From the NCBI RefSeq assembly GCF_032191515.1, contig NC_091395.1:40041276-40105275 (forward strand): a DNA stretch of 64,000 nt. The letters run 5' to 3'. The position numbers and the translations under genes were made by a program. Source of the DNA: Phaenicophaeus curvirostris. Taxonomy: Eukaryota > Chordata > Aves > Cuculiformes > Cuculidae. The notes below the pieces were generated by a model. That model had not been told where the DNA came from. It saw only the letters and a list, made by a program, of their open reading frames with translations, and did not search any database. Every line of letters starts with the position of its first letter. Within the stretch, counting starts at the first letter, position 1. Shown one piece after another: positions 11,801 through 25,310 of the stretch.

Positions 11801-14223
11801 AATCTTCCTCACTAGAAGGTGTTTGTGCTTGTTTAAAGTGCTACCAAATGAAAGCAAAGGTTGTTAGACATACATTTCTATCCATCCTAAGTTACTTTCT
11901 CCATGCTTGACATTTGCTAGAAGTAACACTCTGACAGTTTCTACTCTTAGCTTACATATGTAAGCAATATTATCAAAAGAAAAAATAATGGACTACTATG
12001 ATTATGACCTGGAAAGGCATGAAGTGTCTCTAGTAAGTACCGAGTGCCCTAAAACAACCTTAAACAGAAAAGGTTCTGAAGCTGAAGTGGTTTCAAGTGG
12101 CTGTAGTATCAAGACTTCTTAAGGATGATTTAAGCTATTCTCATGGGAAAAGTTTAGTTGTGCTGTTAGGCAGTTTGCTCCATGCTATCTATTAATATTG
12201 ACAGAAGATGTACTTATGCCTGCCTAACACTGAGCATATGCTATCACTCCATGCCACCTCTAGAACTGGCATCTGTTGGTGCCTTGTCAAATAGTAGCTT
12301 CTGACACATTCTGTTGTTGGAAGAAGTCTTACTATTACAACATTAAGGAAAACACTGTAATGTCTTGTCTCTAAGGGCAAGGCAGCAGAATGCTATTCAA
12401 ATGATAAAGTACAGCTGTGTTCTTAGACATTGCTTGTCTTTGTAAGGACAAGTGGACAGACTTTGACCATTTATACCATATAACAGAGCATTAGGACATT
12501 TCAATGTAAGAGATAAAAAAGCAGTAATTTCATTGGAAATGGAACAGCAATCATTAAAGATGTCTAATACCTTCTGAAAAGTATGATTATCATGTCCCAA
12601 GTAGGCACTTGCACAAGTTGCTCTGGAATCAGACTTGGCTTTAGGAGTACTGCAAGTAGTTGGTTGAAGTGTCAATTGCAAGACACTGTGCTGAATCAAT
12701 CTCATCTTTAGGTAAGGGCTGGATGCATTAGTTCTTAAAACAGATTGGCAAACACTTTGTTTTATTTTGCAGTGAAAACTATAATGTTGTAGCTCTTAAA
12801 AGACTTAATTGAGGACATTTCCAAGTGAAAGTGAATTTGGGAACTCAGCTCTGTGGTGCTGGACACAAACCTGCCTTGGGACAGAGAGGAGGAAGGAAGG
12901 GAAGGCTCCTTGAGTCTTTAGTGAGGGAGGAATTATTGTCATCTTGATCTCATTTTGGAGCCTTTAAAAATGAGTTGTAAAAATGAGTGAAAGATCTGTG
13001 TTGATACAAGGCATAAGAAAAAAACAGTTAATCTGACCAGAATATAAGAAAAATAGTCTTCTTGAAAAGTAGTATTTGCCAGACAAGTTGCTCTTTCAGG
13101 ATGTTACTTATATATTCTTATAGCATGCGTACCATGTACCTAAAAAGAGTATCAATATCTGATCCCAGCTTTTATATCATTATCTTCCTGGGTTTATTCA
13201 ATTGAACCAAACATAACTCTGTATTTAGGTTATTTAACATAATTCAAGGTTGGGTGACTATGTGTGTGACATAATCAGTGCCTAATAAATAAGTAGCCTG
13301 CTTTTACTGGAGAGATTCCTGGGGTACAGATCAGTGGCACACACTTCACTGCCTTTAAAGACTATTTAGAATCACATAAAATTTATCCTTGCATAAAGAT
13401 TCTGCACAGATGCTTTTGTGACAACTATGTCGATTTAGACTCCAGAGAAGTAGCAAAAGGATAAGCAAACTAGCTATGTGTTAAACATCCTTCATCTTCT
13501 GTTCACCTGCTGTTCCTGGCCGCGTGTTCAGCTTTAATCAGTTCCTTGGAAAAGGAACACCAAGGTGTGCATTCTTCTGGAGAATTAAAAAATGTCTTGA
13601 CATATATAGTAGTGGATGATAAGAAAGTGTAATGAAGACTTTCATAAACCAAAAATTATTAGGCCTCCTTATTCAGTTCTCCTCACATTTTTTCAGATTG
13701 TGTACTTTAAGGTAAAGCAACTTTGAGTCAGTGAGGATGGTCGTCGATGTAAAAGAGAAAAAACATGACAAAAAGGTACACACATTTTAAGAGAATGGCC
13801 AAGATTTAAATTTACCATGCACACTGTCCAGTTATAGAAGCCCTCTCACTATTTATCAGTTTTTATGGAATGTTCTTCCTTTGAAAACAGTCTTTTAAAA
13901 TGCCAAGTTTGTATAAAGGGTTTTAACCTTCAGGATTTCATAGCTCCACCTTCTTCCTACACTTGTAACCATGATACGTGAGCTCCGTAGTATCAAGTAT
14001 CCCTGTTGTGTGTCTGACACTGACACTGTCCCGGCAATGTGTCTGACACTGCTAACAATTTAGACAGAGGTATCTACTTTGCATATTTGTAAAATGACTT
14101 TGAAATGCCTCCAGAAAACACTCTTACTCTGAAATAAAGCCACATGCACTGACATTTTTCTGACTGACATATTTCATTTTTGCTAGAAGGCAAAGCTTCT
14201 TTGTGTTTACTTTTGGTTTGTTC

Positions 14224-14252
14224 TTTTTTTTTTTTCTTTTTTTTTTTTTTTT
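14224..14252. repeat. T-rich tract (T12-C-T16)
   Basis: A homopolymeric T tract with a single C interruption. It could be the reverse-complement poly(A) tail of an old retroposed sequence, but nothing retroposed is recognised to its left. Confidence 0.85.
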
Positions 14253-15304
14253 AAGCTTTAAAATCCCTGTCCCTATAAATAATTGTGTCAATAAAATAGC
14301 CCAAGATTTTGTTAAACATTTTAGAAATCAAATTCTTTTTGGGCATAGTCCATTGGAAAATGTTGTCACTTAGATAGCTGAAGAAGATTTTAGATTTTTC
14401 TTTTTTGTTTTCAGATACTAAGAGTGGATCACAATGAATATTTCTGCAATGTACAGATATATATTGCGTCTTCCACAAAAAAATTCACCAAAATATTCAA
14501 AAAACCCCATTGACTCCAGTTTTACAGTATAGTTGAAAAGAGAAGACAAGCCTATGTAAAATCAGACATTAACCTTCTCTTGTCTATGTTCACCTAAACT
14601 TTCTGGGGCTAAGATGGTCACTTTGTCCTTTTCCACTTTATATTCCAGACTTCATACATCCAGTCTATTCTGGATGTTATCAGCCCTGCTTGTCTTTGGG
14701 AAAGTCACTGGTGAAAAATATTAAAGCAGCTTGCTGATGAGCTATTTTATCTGCTGAAGCCAGCATTTTATTTACCTTGTAATATGGCAAAATTCTTGTT
14801 AACTAAAAGGTGGGGAAAGCTGCAATGTTGTCTAAGAATGAAGAGGGTGACCTGAGTATCTGTAGGATGCTTAGTTTGATATCAAAGTCAAATGAAATGA
14901 TTAGAAACGCTGCTGTGGGTTGTGAGGATTATTAGCTGAAGAACGTAAGCACAATTAATGACAATCAATGTGCTTGTTTCTTTGAAGTGAAAATCACTCA
15001 AGTCAAATAAATCTGTCTATCAAATGATTATGAGTCCATTAGGAGACAGGATAACCCCTTTAGTCTAACAAAGGTCTTGCACTGTGTATTGTAACTACAA
15101 ATAGGTGAATCTTCATGAGGTCATTAAAAAGTATTACACTTCAGCTTCAGAGTGATCTATTATCCCATGTGGTGATTATCTTGCAGGTAGCTGATGCTGC
15201 AGCTAACAAATGTCAATGTCACTTTCTGAATAGCTTATTTGCAAATACAAAATCCTCTTCTTGTTCTCTCTTGCCAGATAGCTTACAAGTACACGGAGAT
15301 ATCC

Positions 15305-15932
15305 ATCCAATATCTCTCCATGATATTTGAAAAATCATGGCAGTTAGGCGAAGTCCCTGGTGACTTGAAGAAGTGCAACATTGAGTCCATTTTTAAAAAC
15401 AGTAGATAAGATCACCCTGGGAACTATTGACCTGTCAGTCTCACCTCTGTGCCTGGTAAGTTAATGGAACAGATCCTCCTAAAAGCTATGCTAAAGCAAA
15501 TGGATCACAGGGAGGTGAGACATACATCATGACTTCAGCAAGGCCAAGTCCTGCCTGAACAACCTAGTGGCTTTCTGTGACAGGGAGACCACACCAGTTG
15601 TCTTGGGAAAAGCAATGGGTGTGATTTATCTGGACTTCAGTAAAGCCTTTGACACGTTCTTCCGCAACATCCTTCTTCCTAATTAGAGAGAGATGGATTT
15701 GATGGGTGGACTGTCCAGTGGGTAAGGAATTTGTTGGATGGTCACATTCAGAGAGTAGTGGTCAATGACTCGCACAGGTTGCCCAGGAAAATTGTGGATG
15801 CCCCATCCCTGGAGGTGTTCAAGGCCAGGGTGGATTGAGCAGCCTAGTGTAGTGTGAGGTGTCCCTTCCCATGGCAAGGTGAGTGAAAACTAGATGATCT
15901 TTTCAGCCCAAACTATTCTATGATTCTATGAT
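15305..15932 (+). mobile_element. Old CR1 LINE, internally deleted (+)
   Basis: This is a degenerate CR1 in + orientation. The left part (15305 to about 15770) corresponds to the reverse-transcriptase region. A decayed version of the motif-A stretch (atttatctggacttcagtaa, compare LDFSKAFD in the intact copy) lies at about 15627-15655. The right part (from about 15773) jumps to the 3' end, 'caggttgcccaggaaaattgtggatgcc', and ends in the ATTCTATGATTCTATG tail. Compared with the long copy at 38458-40130, about 0.8 kb covering the rest of the RT domain and most of the C-terminal region is missing at one junction near 15770. Many stops and substitutions mark it as much older than the copies at 3298, 20163 and 38458. 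Confidence 0.9.
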
Positions 15933-18900
15933 ATACTGTCCTTGTGTGACCTCTCTCTTTTAAACCCTCTGCAATTTCTCTGCTTCCGCTATCAATACTA
16001 TCACCCTTAATCATTGCTCCAAAACACTGACAGTGATATCCTTGCCATCTATGAGGCTGTACAGAACTGTTTGTTTTCCTTTATCATGGAAATGGATATT
16101 TTGTAATTTTAAGTAAATATTCAAGAGTACTCCACGAGGTGACTGAAAGGCAAGATGCATATACATAAGTGTGCAGAAGTGAGACAGAAAAGTAGCGAAT
16201 CTCCTGATCATCTGTATTTACTGATTTTTGGTTCACATTGTGGTATGATATTGAAGTGTATAAGATAGATTCCTTCCTGAAGAAAAGAAACTCAAAGGAT
16301 GCACTCTAACCACTCATATGCATTCTGTACACAGTTATAATGACAGTGTGGACATCAGATTGTCAGCACCAGTTACTTTGCTCTGCAGACCTACTGCACT
16401 GATACAGTCTTAGCCTTCCACATTTTCTCTAAATCATGTTTTATGCTATCAAAAATGAATTCTTACATAGATGATCATGGATGCAGTCTTATAAGATTTT
16501 ACAGCGTAAGGTCTATGTGATTGCTTCAATGCAACAAATTTATTTAGCTGATAAGAGAAATGAGTATGAAGGTATTGCATTATCTGAGAAGGAGAGTTAG
16601 ATTTATAGTTTTGTTAATAAGAGAGACTATAGTAAGGTTAACAAATGAACCAAGAATAGTCAGAAAATTTGGGTGAACTTGTTGGCAAGTAAACGCCCAT
16701 GTCAGAAAATGAGATCTACGAACAATTCATAGAATTATTTACATATGTTTGATGGAGCAAGTTGCTTTGTTTTATTAAAGTAATATTTGCATCAGCTGTA
16801 GGTTTGGCCATTCATCTTTGTTATGAAATCTGTAAGATCCTTCAGACTTCTGGAGTGTCCATCTAACCCTTGTCATAGAGTTTTCCTGGCTATTGGCAGC
16901 CCACTTCTTCCTGAACTTCTGGCTCTCGGCTCTCAAATCACTTTGTGCTGTTTGAGTGATTTACCCTGCAACTATTTGAAAACTCTGCCAAAATTATTGC
17001 TCTTCCAATAATGTATTTCAGGAATCTCCTTCTTATATAAATGGCTTCGTAGAATTAGATCATCAAGAGTTCAAGCCTAAGCTAGATTTGAAGGACAATT
17101 GTGTTTGAAAATGTAGATTTGCAGTAACAGAAGAACACTGCAAAACAAACAAAACAAACCAACCAACGAACCAACCAAGCAGTTATTAACATTACTCTAC
17201 CAAAGAATATTCCTTTCAGCTGTCCTAGCATCACAGTATTTTGTGAGGCTGCCCAGTGGCTTCTGTGACTTTATTCCAAATCTGGTTCTTAACAACCTGC
17301 TCTTTTTGTAGCTCAATGAGCTCTGCTGCTCTGCACTTCTCTTTATATTTGACTTGGGATTAGAACTCTGGGACCTCATAGTAGAAATGGGAATTTTTGC
17401 AATTTTCTTCTTCTTTGGTGTTCTTTTGCCACCTTCCCTCCAGTTTTTCAGTTTCAGTTTTCATTCTAACTTCTCCTGTAAAGAACTGGTGATACAGATA
17501 TTCAGAGAAGCTTTTCTATTGTAGGCTCCTTTTGAATTCTTATTTTAAAATTGAATGCTCTTTGCATAAATGTTACGAATGACAGCACAGGATATTTTTG
17601 GGGTTTCAGCACATTCTAACATTCTGTTAGAAGCAAGTAACTGGTTTTGCCAGCTCAGCTTTTTTGTTCACATATTCTGGTTGTACAATGTGCTTTTCTG
17701 TAGTATTAGATGGGTGCCCATGGATCTTAAATACTTCTTCATTTAGATGTATATATTCTGCAAAATACCCAGTCCTCAAACTTTTTGGATAGAGCTTTCA
17801 TTTCCAAAATTATTTTGATGGTTTGTTTCTTTACTAAAAATGAATAAAAAGGTAAAACCCATCCTGCTTTGTTCAAATACAGCTTAGATGAGCTTTCATC
17901 ATATCTAAAAATATTGGATTCCTATTTATCTAGAATAATTGTTTTGAAACTCCAAATGAACCAAAAAATTCTATTGCTTAGACAAGCCTTGTGTCCAGTA
18001 TGCTGGACTGGTAAATTATTTTCATTTGAAATGCTTTCATTTTTAAGATTTTCCAGAACTAGAAGCTGGGTTTTTAGTAGACAGATACTGCCTCATAGAA
18101 TTTAATCTCTCTGGCAGTCTGACATATGGGGGTGTGTGGCTTTCATTTGTAGCGTTTCTTTTGGTTACTTTCACAACCCACCAGAATGTTTGGATACTAC
18201 AGCTTTAAAATCAGTTCTAGTCTACACCTCCACTAGTATCTATCTTTTAATGACAGCAATACTGCTTTATGTAATAAAGCTCTTGAAGTCTAGTATGCAA
18301 TTTATATTTGTAGTTTTATTCTATGAAAAGTCATACTAATAGTCATACTAACTTTCAAAAGTAGCTAATTACACAGGTATTTAAAGGAATTCTGGTCTAT
18401 GCAATAAGCTCTATAATTCAGAAAACTACAGACAACCCTGGCAATGTCATTAAAGTGTCCTCTTGCAGTCTTCTGTCTTTACATTTTTATTTTTGTTTTC
18501 TGTTTATCCTATCCTCCTTCCCCAATCAGCACATAAAACTTAAAACATTTTAGCAAAAGGAAGAAGAAAGAAGTAAAATGAGCTTAAAGCTCCATTAACG
18601 AAGTCCAAAGCATAATAAATAAGCTAGCCGATTAAAGGATCTTCAGAGAAGAACTTAAGAAAAATTTCTTGCAAAAATTCATACATTTAATTCTCTTCTT
18701 CCCAGAAGGTTGAGGTTTGCATTCAAGAATTTGACATTGAAAGCCTCTGTGTGTGATTCTCAACAAGTCTCCTCTTTAATTGTGTCCCATAGCATATTTT
18801 GTGTCCTTTGGGGTACAACCTCATTTCCAGTCAAGTTAAAGAAAAAAAAAATTAAGCTTAGGGCCTTCTTCAAGGTTACTTCTGTTCTACTGGATGTTAC

Positions 18901-20162
18901 ACGTAGATTTCGGTTAATATTACCCCTAGCCTCTGGAGATTACATTTATCAAGGACAAAGTTACCATTGCCTCTGGTGAAAATCAGTCTTTCTTAATTGT
19001 CCGAATGCCAAATGGAGCAGACAGATACTGTATCATAGTAACTATTCCACTTTTAACATAATTTATTCTTGTTTCCCTCTCTTTGTGCTCTTCTTTACCC
19101 AATATCATGTATAGTACAAGAAGCTATTTAAGTAGGTATTTATTTACATAAGCTGATCATACTTTCATAAAAAGAATGCCCTCCTAGAACATCAGATGCC
19201 CTCGACAAATGAAACACGAGTAATCAAAATGTGATTCTGGCATTCACCTGACAGTGTTACCATAGCAGCAAAGGCACACAATAAAAATGTAATACTCATA
19301 ATAAGTAAGTACTGTAAAGTGAAGAACAGAATGGAAAAAACCCTGCTATTAGTGTATGTATAATAAGTGATCATGCCGTAATGTTAGCTGGGCTGAAGTG
19401 TTCCCCTTTAGGGATATGAATTCCACACCTGCCTAAGACAGACATGGCAAATACTCTGAGAAGTAGCTGATTCTTCATTTCCATGAGAGATGGGAAAGGG
19501 CAGTTGCAACAGGTGATTAAAGATTAATTTTTCTTACCAGATGTTAAAAACTGCTGAGTCTCTGTGCACTAATGAAGAATGTCATTGGTATTGCACCTTG
19601 GAAAAGTTCTTAATAGCAAATTCAACAGAACACACTAAGACACCAAAGAAAGAATTTAGTAGTGGCATATTCTAATTAACCACTTGACTACTGCTGAATT
19701 GACTATGTTTTTTTAGCAGACGTATTTTGCATCCTGTCAAATTAAACATACCTGATACATTATAAATATGAACTACTGATCTCAGGCAATTTTTTTACCT
19801 TAAAATGGCAATGAAGGGCTTGGGATAAGATGGTTAGAGTTGCCAACTCTTCACACACTTCATTTTCCTGATGTCAAATCTGACTATTTAAAAGACTCTC
19901 TGGAATACAGAAACACCTCTGCTGGACCTTGCCATGATCCGATCATTAATTCTGCATCTCACTTTGAGCTTTGACAGGTTTCACATCAATTATAGAATGA
20001 TGTATTTCACTGTAGTGGCAACTAGTTCTGGCCAGAATAATGAAAGCCAGAACATATTTTTTTTTGCATGTAGTACTACATACCATGACAAGAACTTAGG
20101 CAAATCAGTCCTGGTGGTCCTATTCCCACTAAATAATGGTATCACATGCTTAGCCACTGAAA
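15933..20162. other. AT-rich spacer, nothing recognised
   Basis: There is no recognised gene or repeat family. A low-complexity (CAAA/CCAA)n run lies at 17141-17179, and a short duplication of 'agtcatacta' lies near 18330-18350. Confidence 0.6.
17141..17179. repeat. (CAAA/CCAA)n low-complexity run
   Basis: Imperfect tetranucleotide repeats of CAAA grading into CCAA. Confidence 0.8.
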
Positions 20163-20848
20163 CATAGAATCATAGAATCATAGAATATCCAGGTTGGAAG
20201 AGACCCACTGGATCATCGAGTCCAACCATTCCTATCAAACACTCAACCATGCCCCTCAGAGCCTCGTCCACCAGTGCCTTAAACACCTCCAGGGAAGGTG
20301 AATCAACCACCTCCCTGGGTAGCCTCTGCCAGTGCCCAATGACCCTTTCTGTGAAGAATTTTTTCCTAATGTCCAGCCAAAATCTCCCCTGGTGGAGCTT
20401 GAGGCCATTCCCTCTTGTCCTGTCCCCCTTCACTTGGGAGAAGAGGCCAGCACTCTCCTCTCTACAACCTCTTCTCAGGTAGTTATAGAGAGCAATGAGG
20501 TCTCCCCTCAGCCTCCTCTTCTCCAGGCTAAACAACCCCAGCTCTCTCAGCCGTTCCTCATAAGGCCTGTTCTCCTGCCCCTTCATCAGATTTGTTGCTC
20601 TTCTCTGGACTCGCTCCAGAGCCTCAACATCCTTCTTGTGGTGAGGGGCCCAGAACTGAACACAGGATTCGAGGAGCGGTCTCACCAGTGCCGAGTACAG
20701 CGGGGGAATAACCTCCCTGGACCTGCTGGTCAAGCCGTTTCTGATACAAGCCAAGATGCCATTGGCCTTCTTGGCCACCTGGGCACACTGCTGGCTCATG
20801 TTCAGTCGGCTGTTAACCAACACCCCCAGGTCCCTCTCCTCACTGAGT
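20163..20848 (-). mobile_element. CR1 LINE 3' part, 5'-truncated (-)
   Basis: This CR1 copy lies on the - strand, with its tail (tcatagaatcatagaatcat) at the left edge. Read on -, it carries about 225 residues of the ORF2 C-terminal region in one frame without stops. The conserved run MSQQCAQVAKKANGILACIR is followed by the ERLRELGLFSLEKRR block and the end of ORF2. The reverse-transcriptase core and endonuclease are missing through 5' truncation near 20848, where similarity to the long copy at 38458 ends after 'ccctctcctc'. The frame runs on past the usual ORF2 stop by about 20 codons because that stop has been lost. The lineage is the same as at 3298 and 38458. Open frames on the opposite strand here are antisense shadows. 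Confidence 0.95.
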
Positions 20849-23691
20849 TTCAGGTTTAAAACCAATTTCTATATTTATCTTCCAGTTTCATTGGTGCAGC
20901 TCTTGCAAGTACTTATGCAGAAGCAGGATTTGATGCAGAGGCAGCACAATTTCAGTTTGACATGTTGCCTGCATTATTGAGGAAGTCATCGGTTTGCCCA
21001 TGCAGCAGATTTCTGGGGCCTAGTGAGTTGTTAAGGCTCTGGGGTGCCCCCCATCCTATTCCTTGGCATTTGCTTTGGGATACACTGAAAGATGCTGTAC
21101 TTGACTTTTGAATTCTGCTGCTCATTATGAGGCTTACTTCTCCTGCACTAACTTTTATTCCTACTCATGTGGTCAATGTTATGAAATACTCAGTGTGGCC
21201 AACTAACTTTAGAAGTATACATGTCTTTTTTCACATAAAATAATAATATTTACAACTGCAGATCTTTCCCCTATGAAGGCAGCTCAGAAAACTCAGTCTT
21301 GGCTGTTAGAAATTCTTGGCTTCTTTCCATGTTGCACATTATCACTTGTCATAAAAATGCTGCAAGTGAAATGATGCCCTTTAGTTAGGTTTCTGATGCA
21401 ATTACCTTAGTGTATTTGGCACTGACATGATTAAAGAGATTAAACACCTCTATTGATATAGGATAGGGAACGGTACTGCAGCTCATTCAGATTTAATTGT
21501 GTTGGTTTTGCCAAGGCTATACAGTATAAAACTTTTCACTGACATGAACTGACATGATTCACAGTGCACAGCAGGACTGGTTTTAGTGCACTGGCACAGA
21601 CAGGCACTTTGCAGAGCAGAGCTGCATATCAGAGTCTGCTTCTTGCATCTGCTATCATATTTTTGTAGAAATGGATTTTGGAAGAATATATATCTCTGTC
21701 CTTATGACATCTGCTGAGCCTCTTGGCCCTTTATCCTTGCCAAATTTGTCAATTCATGCAGATTCCTTCAAAGCATCAGCAGGACTTTTCCCAGTTGCAT
21801 AAAGTGAATGTTAAGAATCTCATTGCACTCTAACAAGCATTACATATAATTCACAGTGCAGAGCCTAGGTAAAATTAGAAGACTTGTTTTTAAAATCCAG
21901 ATGTGTATATACAAAAGAATTCATGAAAATCAATTGAAAGAGCAAGATTTCCCCTGCAACGAGCTAAGTAGTTCACCTTTTCCACTCTTAGGAAGAGAAC
22001 AGCTTGTTCCTGCTTCTCACAGCCCCAGGCCACAGACTGGCTCCCAGAAAGTCTGTCTGGGGATTCAGGGAGGGAGAGAAAAACATCAGGCATGTTAGCT
22101 CCTCCAGCTGCTGTCTGCAGATCAACACCAGGCTTCTAGCATTTGACCTGCCAATGTTCCTGCCCTTTTGTCTCAAAAGAGATGCTACCTGGTTTAGGAA
22201 AGGGAATAGAGGTCAAACATGGTCAGGCTTAGACTGTGTGGATTTTTTTTGGCTTCTTTATTTTTGTATCTCAATTTTAGTCCACACTATCATTAAGATG
22301 CTGTTACAGTGTCAGCAATTTTCTCCCACTGGGTATTTTTGGTTATTCTACCCTGTCTGAATTTAAAATGAGTGGTGGGGTGGACTTTTCATTTCAGAGG
22401 AAACTGAATTCTATAGGAGACCCCCCCTCTGCATTGAAAAAAAAAAAGTCCTCCTGCTCCCCAATCTGCTTGAAATTTGCTTTCTTTGTGATTAAATAAT
22501 ACCCTTTCTGATCACCTTTGAGCAGAATAAAAAGGAAGTATTTCAACTAGTTATATTTACCCAATGTTGGATGGAAAGCTAGAGCAACAAAGTTTTATTT
22601 TAATGTATGTTAATCAGGCTTGCATACAATCCAGTGAAACTGTGGCAGTGTAGCCTACAAAGCAAAGGTTCATAGTGAAATAAACCATTCTTTGGGCATC
22701 TCACTAATATATCCATTAAGACTAAATATTGAGAAAAATATTGAGGCGTAATCTGAACCTTCAGTTAGCTATAATGCAATCAAAAGACAGTTGTGGCTAA
22801 ACACGACTTTAGATTTTAAAATGTGCCTTTAATTTAAGTGAAAGAGGATAGATTTTTCTGTAGGAGGCAATTTTTTAAAACAAATTTTCTAGGTAATATT
22901 GCAAATTTATCAAAACAAAATAAGAAACAAAATTGCTTACAATATAGATAGAATATTAGTTTGATCATTAAAAAGGAAAAAAGTGCAAAAAAAAGGAACA
23001 GTATAGGATCTGTTTATATATTAACTTATACCAATGTCTGCAGGGGGCTACCTTACACATTTGTGATTCCTCTCTACCTGTAATTACAGCTGTGCTGATT
23101 CTCTGCTGAGTTATTTCTGTGATCTTTGTTGCAGGACTTTCTCTAGATTAGCTATTGAACTTCTGACACTATCAGAGGAAGACTGCTGCAAAGGATTCTA
23201 ATTGCCTAAAGTTCAAACAGTAAGAGACTGAAACTACAAAAATCCACAGGATTTTGAACTAGCAGATAAATCTTGCTGTGGAATAAAACACAGAAAATTC
23301 TGATTCTTTTGAAGATCATATTTTGGCAAAGGGGCCTCCAAAACAGTATGAATATTGAAAAACCCACATTTTCTTCCTGTCAGACATGAAACTCATTATG
23401 AATCACTGTGCTTTAGTAATCCAGTTTAAGTGATATAATGCACAGTTCAGGCACTGACAGCTATGATCATAGAACACTGTAGCATTGTATTAATTTATGA
23501 TGGACTATTGCAGAATTCTTGAAGAAGGAAACACACTCGGATATCCATATTATTGTTAAGTGAATTAGCTATGATTAGCGCTATACAGGCAGTCTGAGAC
23601 AAAGGGCATGCTTGTACTCTCCAGAAACATTTAAAGCAGAAACTTCAATATACAGTGTAATATTTGGTTGAAATATGAGAACAGACAAAAG
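20849..23691. other. AT-rich spacer, nothing recognised
   Basis: No recognised gene or repeat family. Open frames near 21856-22360 (up to 118 codons) overlap each other on both strands, have no splice or homology support and lie in a slightly GC-richer patch. They are taken as chance. Confidence 0.6.
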
Positions 23692-23791
23692 AGGATGACT
23701 ATGGAATTAAGTGTTCAAATGTGAATATATCCAGAACTGGTAGGATGAATATGGAATTAAGCGTTCAAATGTGAATATATCCAGAACTGGT
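23692..23791. repeat. 50-bp tandem duplication, two copies
   Basis: The unit beginning aggatgactatggaattaag (23692-23741) is repeated immediately (23742-23791) with only two visible differences (c/a at the eighth base and t/c in aagtg/aagcg). The near-identity suggests a recent local duplication, probably by replication slippage or unequal exchange. Confidence 0.95.
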
Positions 23792-25103
23792 TTTGGAGCC
23801 AATACTTATGACTTGAGCTCTTGGGTGGCCTTTGTACTGTTTTCATGATTGTTTTTCTAACTGTACTAAAACTGTGTTTTGGACCACCAGCAGACTATAT
23901 ATTTCAAACTGATTTAAATATCAGTTTATGATATTAGTGATCTTGGTTATGTTCCTAAGAGGAGAAAATAGTGGAAAAAAATTTTTTTTTGACAACAATA
24001 TTACAACTGGAAATAATGCTACTTGTCTTTTTTTAATGGGTCGTCTTAGAGGGCTAGAATTTTTCCCATGTTCTGTGAAACATCTTTCAGAAATATCAGC
24101 ACTGAGAAAGAACTCAAACACATAAATGAATATTCGAGGTTGTTTGCTTGAATCAAGTTACAGACACTCACCAATGCTTTCAGGACTGGTTTTTTTTTCA
24201 TTAAGAATAGTCTGAGATAATGTATTATATTGGCAACAATGGGTTCTTGCTTATTAATTTCTTTTATAGAAGGTGATTCAGAATACTACAATGGCTAAAT
24301 TGTTAGTCAGAACTGCATACTGCCAATACATACTCTTTGGAGAGTAGAAAAAGAACAAATATGAAAAGCAATTTCAGTAGCCCTCTAACATTCATTCTGG
24401 AGGAGGTGTAAAATGATCACATGCTATTAGAAGATCATAGGAAACCATGACTTTCAGACTTCCATTTAAATATGCTCATTAATTTTTCCCCCTTTCCTAC
24501 CTCATGATTACTTGAATACTAATTTTCTATTACTTGCAACAGTGGCTATATTTTATCTTACTCCTTGCAAAACTTATGTAGCTAACCATATCTCTCCTTT
24601 CGCTTATGTGTTTTACCACATACAAAGCAGAAATTGAGTACCTGCTTCAAAATGCTTTTCTGATATGTATAATCTTTTATAGTGAACAAAATTATAATGA
24701 ATTTGTTTTGATTCCTGCAAATACTATACACAACTCCAAGATTGTATGATAGAGAAGATAAGCCAGTTTAATGTTCAAAATTGAAGAAATGAGATGCATT
24801 CCAGGAAGTCATGACACATACATTTCCTACCTGTTATAAAGAAAATCACATCATCTTCTAAAGCTCTCTCATATGCTGCAACATTCTTTATTACATTAAT
24901 AAAATATTTAGAGCTGCACTTTTTACTGCTTTACCATTTAGGTGGCACTTGCATTATGCCCTGATTTCAGTTGCTTATAGTTACTTTAACGATACTTTGG
25001 GGTGGAAAGTCTTACAATTGTTCTTCAGTAAATGATAAATATTTTGGGAGTGTTTTTATAAAATTTGCATTTTAGGATGTGATGGTTTTGCAGTACTATT
25101 GTC
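23792..25103. other. AT-rich spacer, nothing recognised
   Basis: No gene, repeat family or RNA feature is recognised. Confidence 0.6.
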
Positions 25104-25310
25104 TGGGTTATTCTGTAACACAAACATAGCAATAATGAAACAGGTGTTTCTCTGAGGTGTAAACTTTCTAAAATGAGAAAAAAAATTGTAGGTGAAGTCT
25201 GTTAAGAGAGGCATCTGAACTACATGTAAATGAATCTGAACTGCTAAATGAGTTACATATGTTTATTTTGTTTGCCAGTAGACTATGCTTTAAACACATT
25301 CAAATTCTAC
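25104..25310 (+). repeat. Unclassified ~210-bp repeat, copy 1
   Basis: This stretch aligns along its whole length with 28451-28661 in the same orientation. Blocks such as attctgtaacacaaa, catgtaaatgaatctgaa and tgctaaatgagttac are shared. Identity by eye is roughly three quarters or more, with a few small gaps. I do not recognise it as CR1, an LTR, a SINE or a DNA transposon. It has no open frame of note and no poly(A) tail. It could be an old interspersed repeat or a local segmental duplication that later diverged. Confidence 0.85.

Larger units (their letters stand above)
3754..15304. other. Long AT-rich stretch without a recognised gene
   Basis: About 11.5 kb contains no repeat family or coding gene that I recognise. 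Visible local structure includes a (TC)n run (4618-4631), a tandem and inverted repeat (5793-5833), a direct repeat of tgtgtctgacactg (14009-14022 and 14038-14051) and a T12-C-T16 tract (14224-14252). A 115-codon frame at 10500-10847 is cysteine- and serine-rich, matches nothing I know and is a size expected by chance. Confidence 0.6.

Noticed and set aside
14224..14252. Tail of a processed pseudogene on -
   Set aside because: The T tract could be a reversed poly(A) tail, but no gene-like sequence follows in the expected direction and no target-site duplication is visible.
20249..20980. Open frames of up to 175 codons on + within the CR1 copy
   Set aside because: They are antisense to the CR1 ORF2 frame on - and owe their openness to its composition. 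The same applies at 38628-39570 and 3260-3583.
22004..22360. 118-codon frame on +
   Set aside because: It overlaps other frames on both strands, has a hydrophobic cysteine-rich tail typical of random translation, and no recognised domain.
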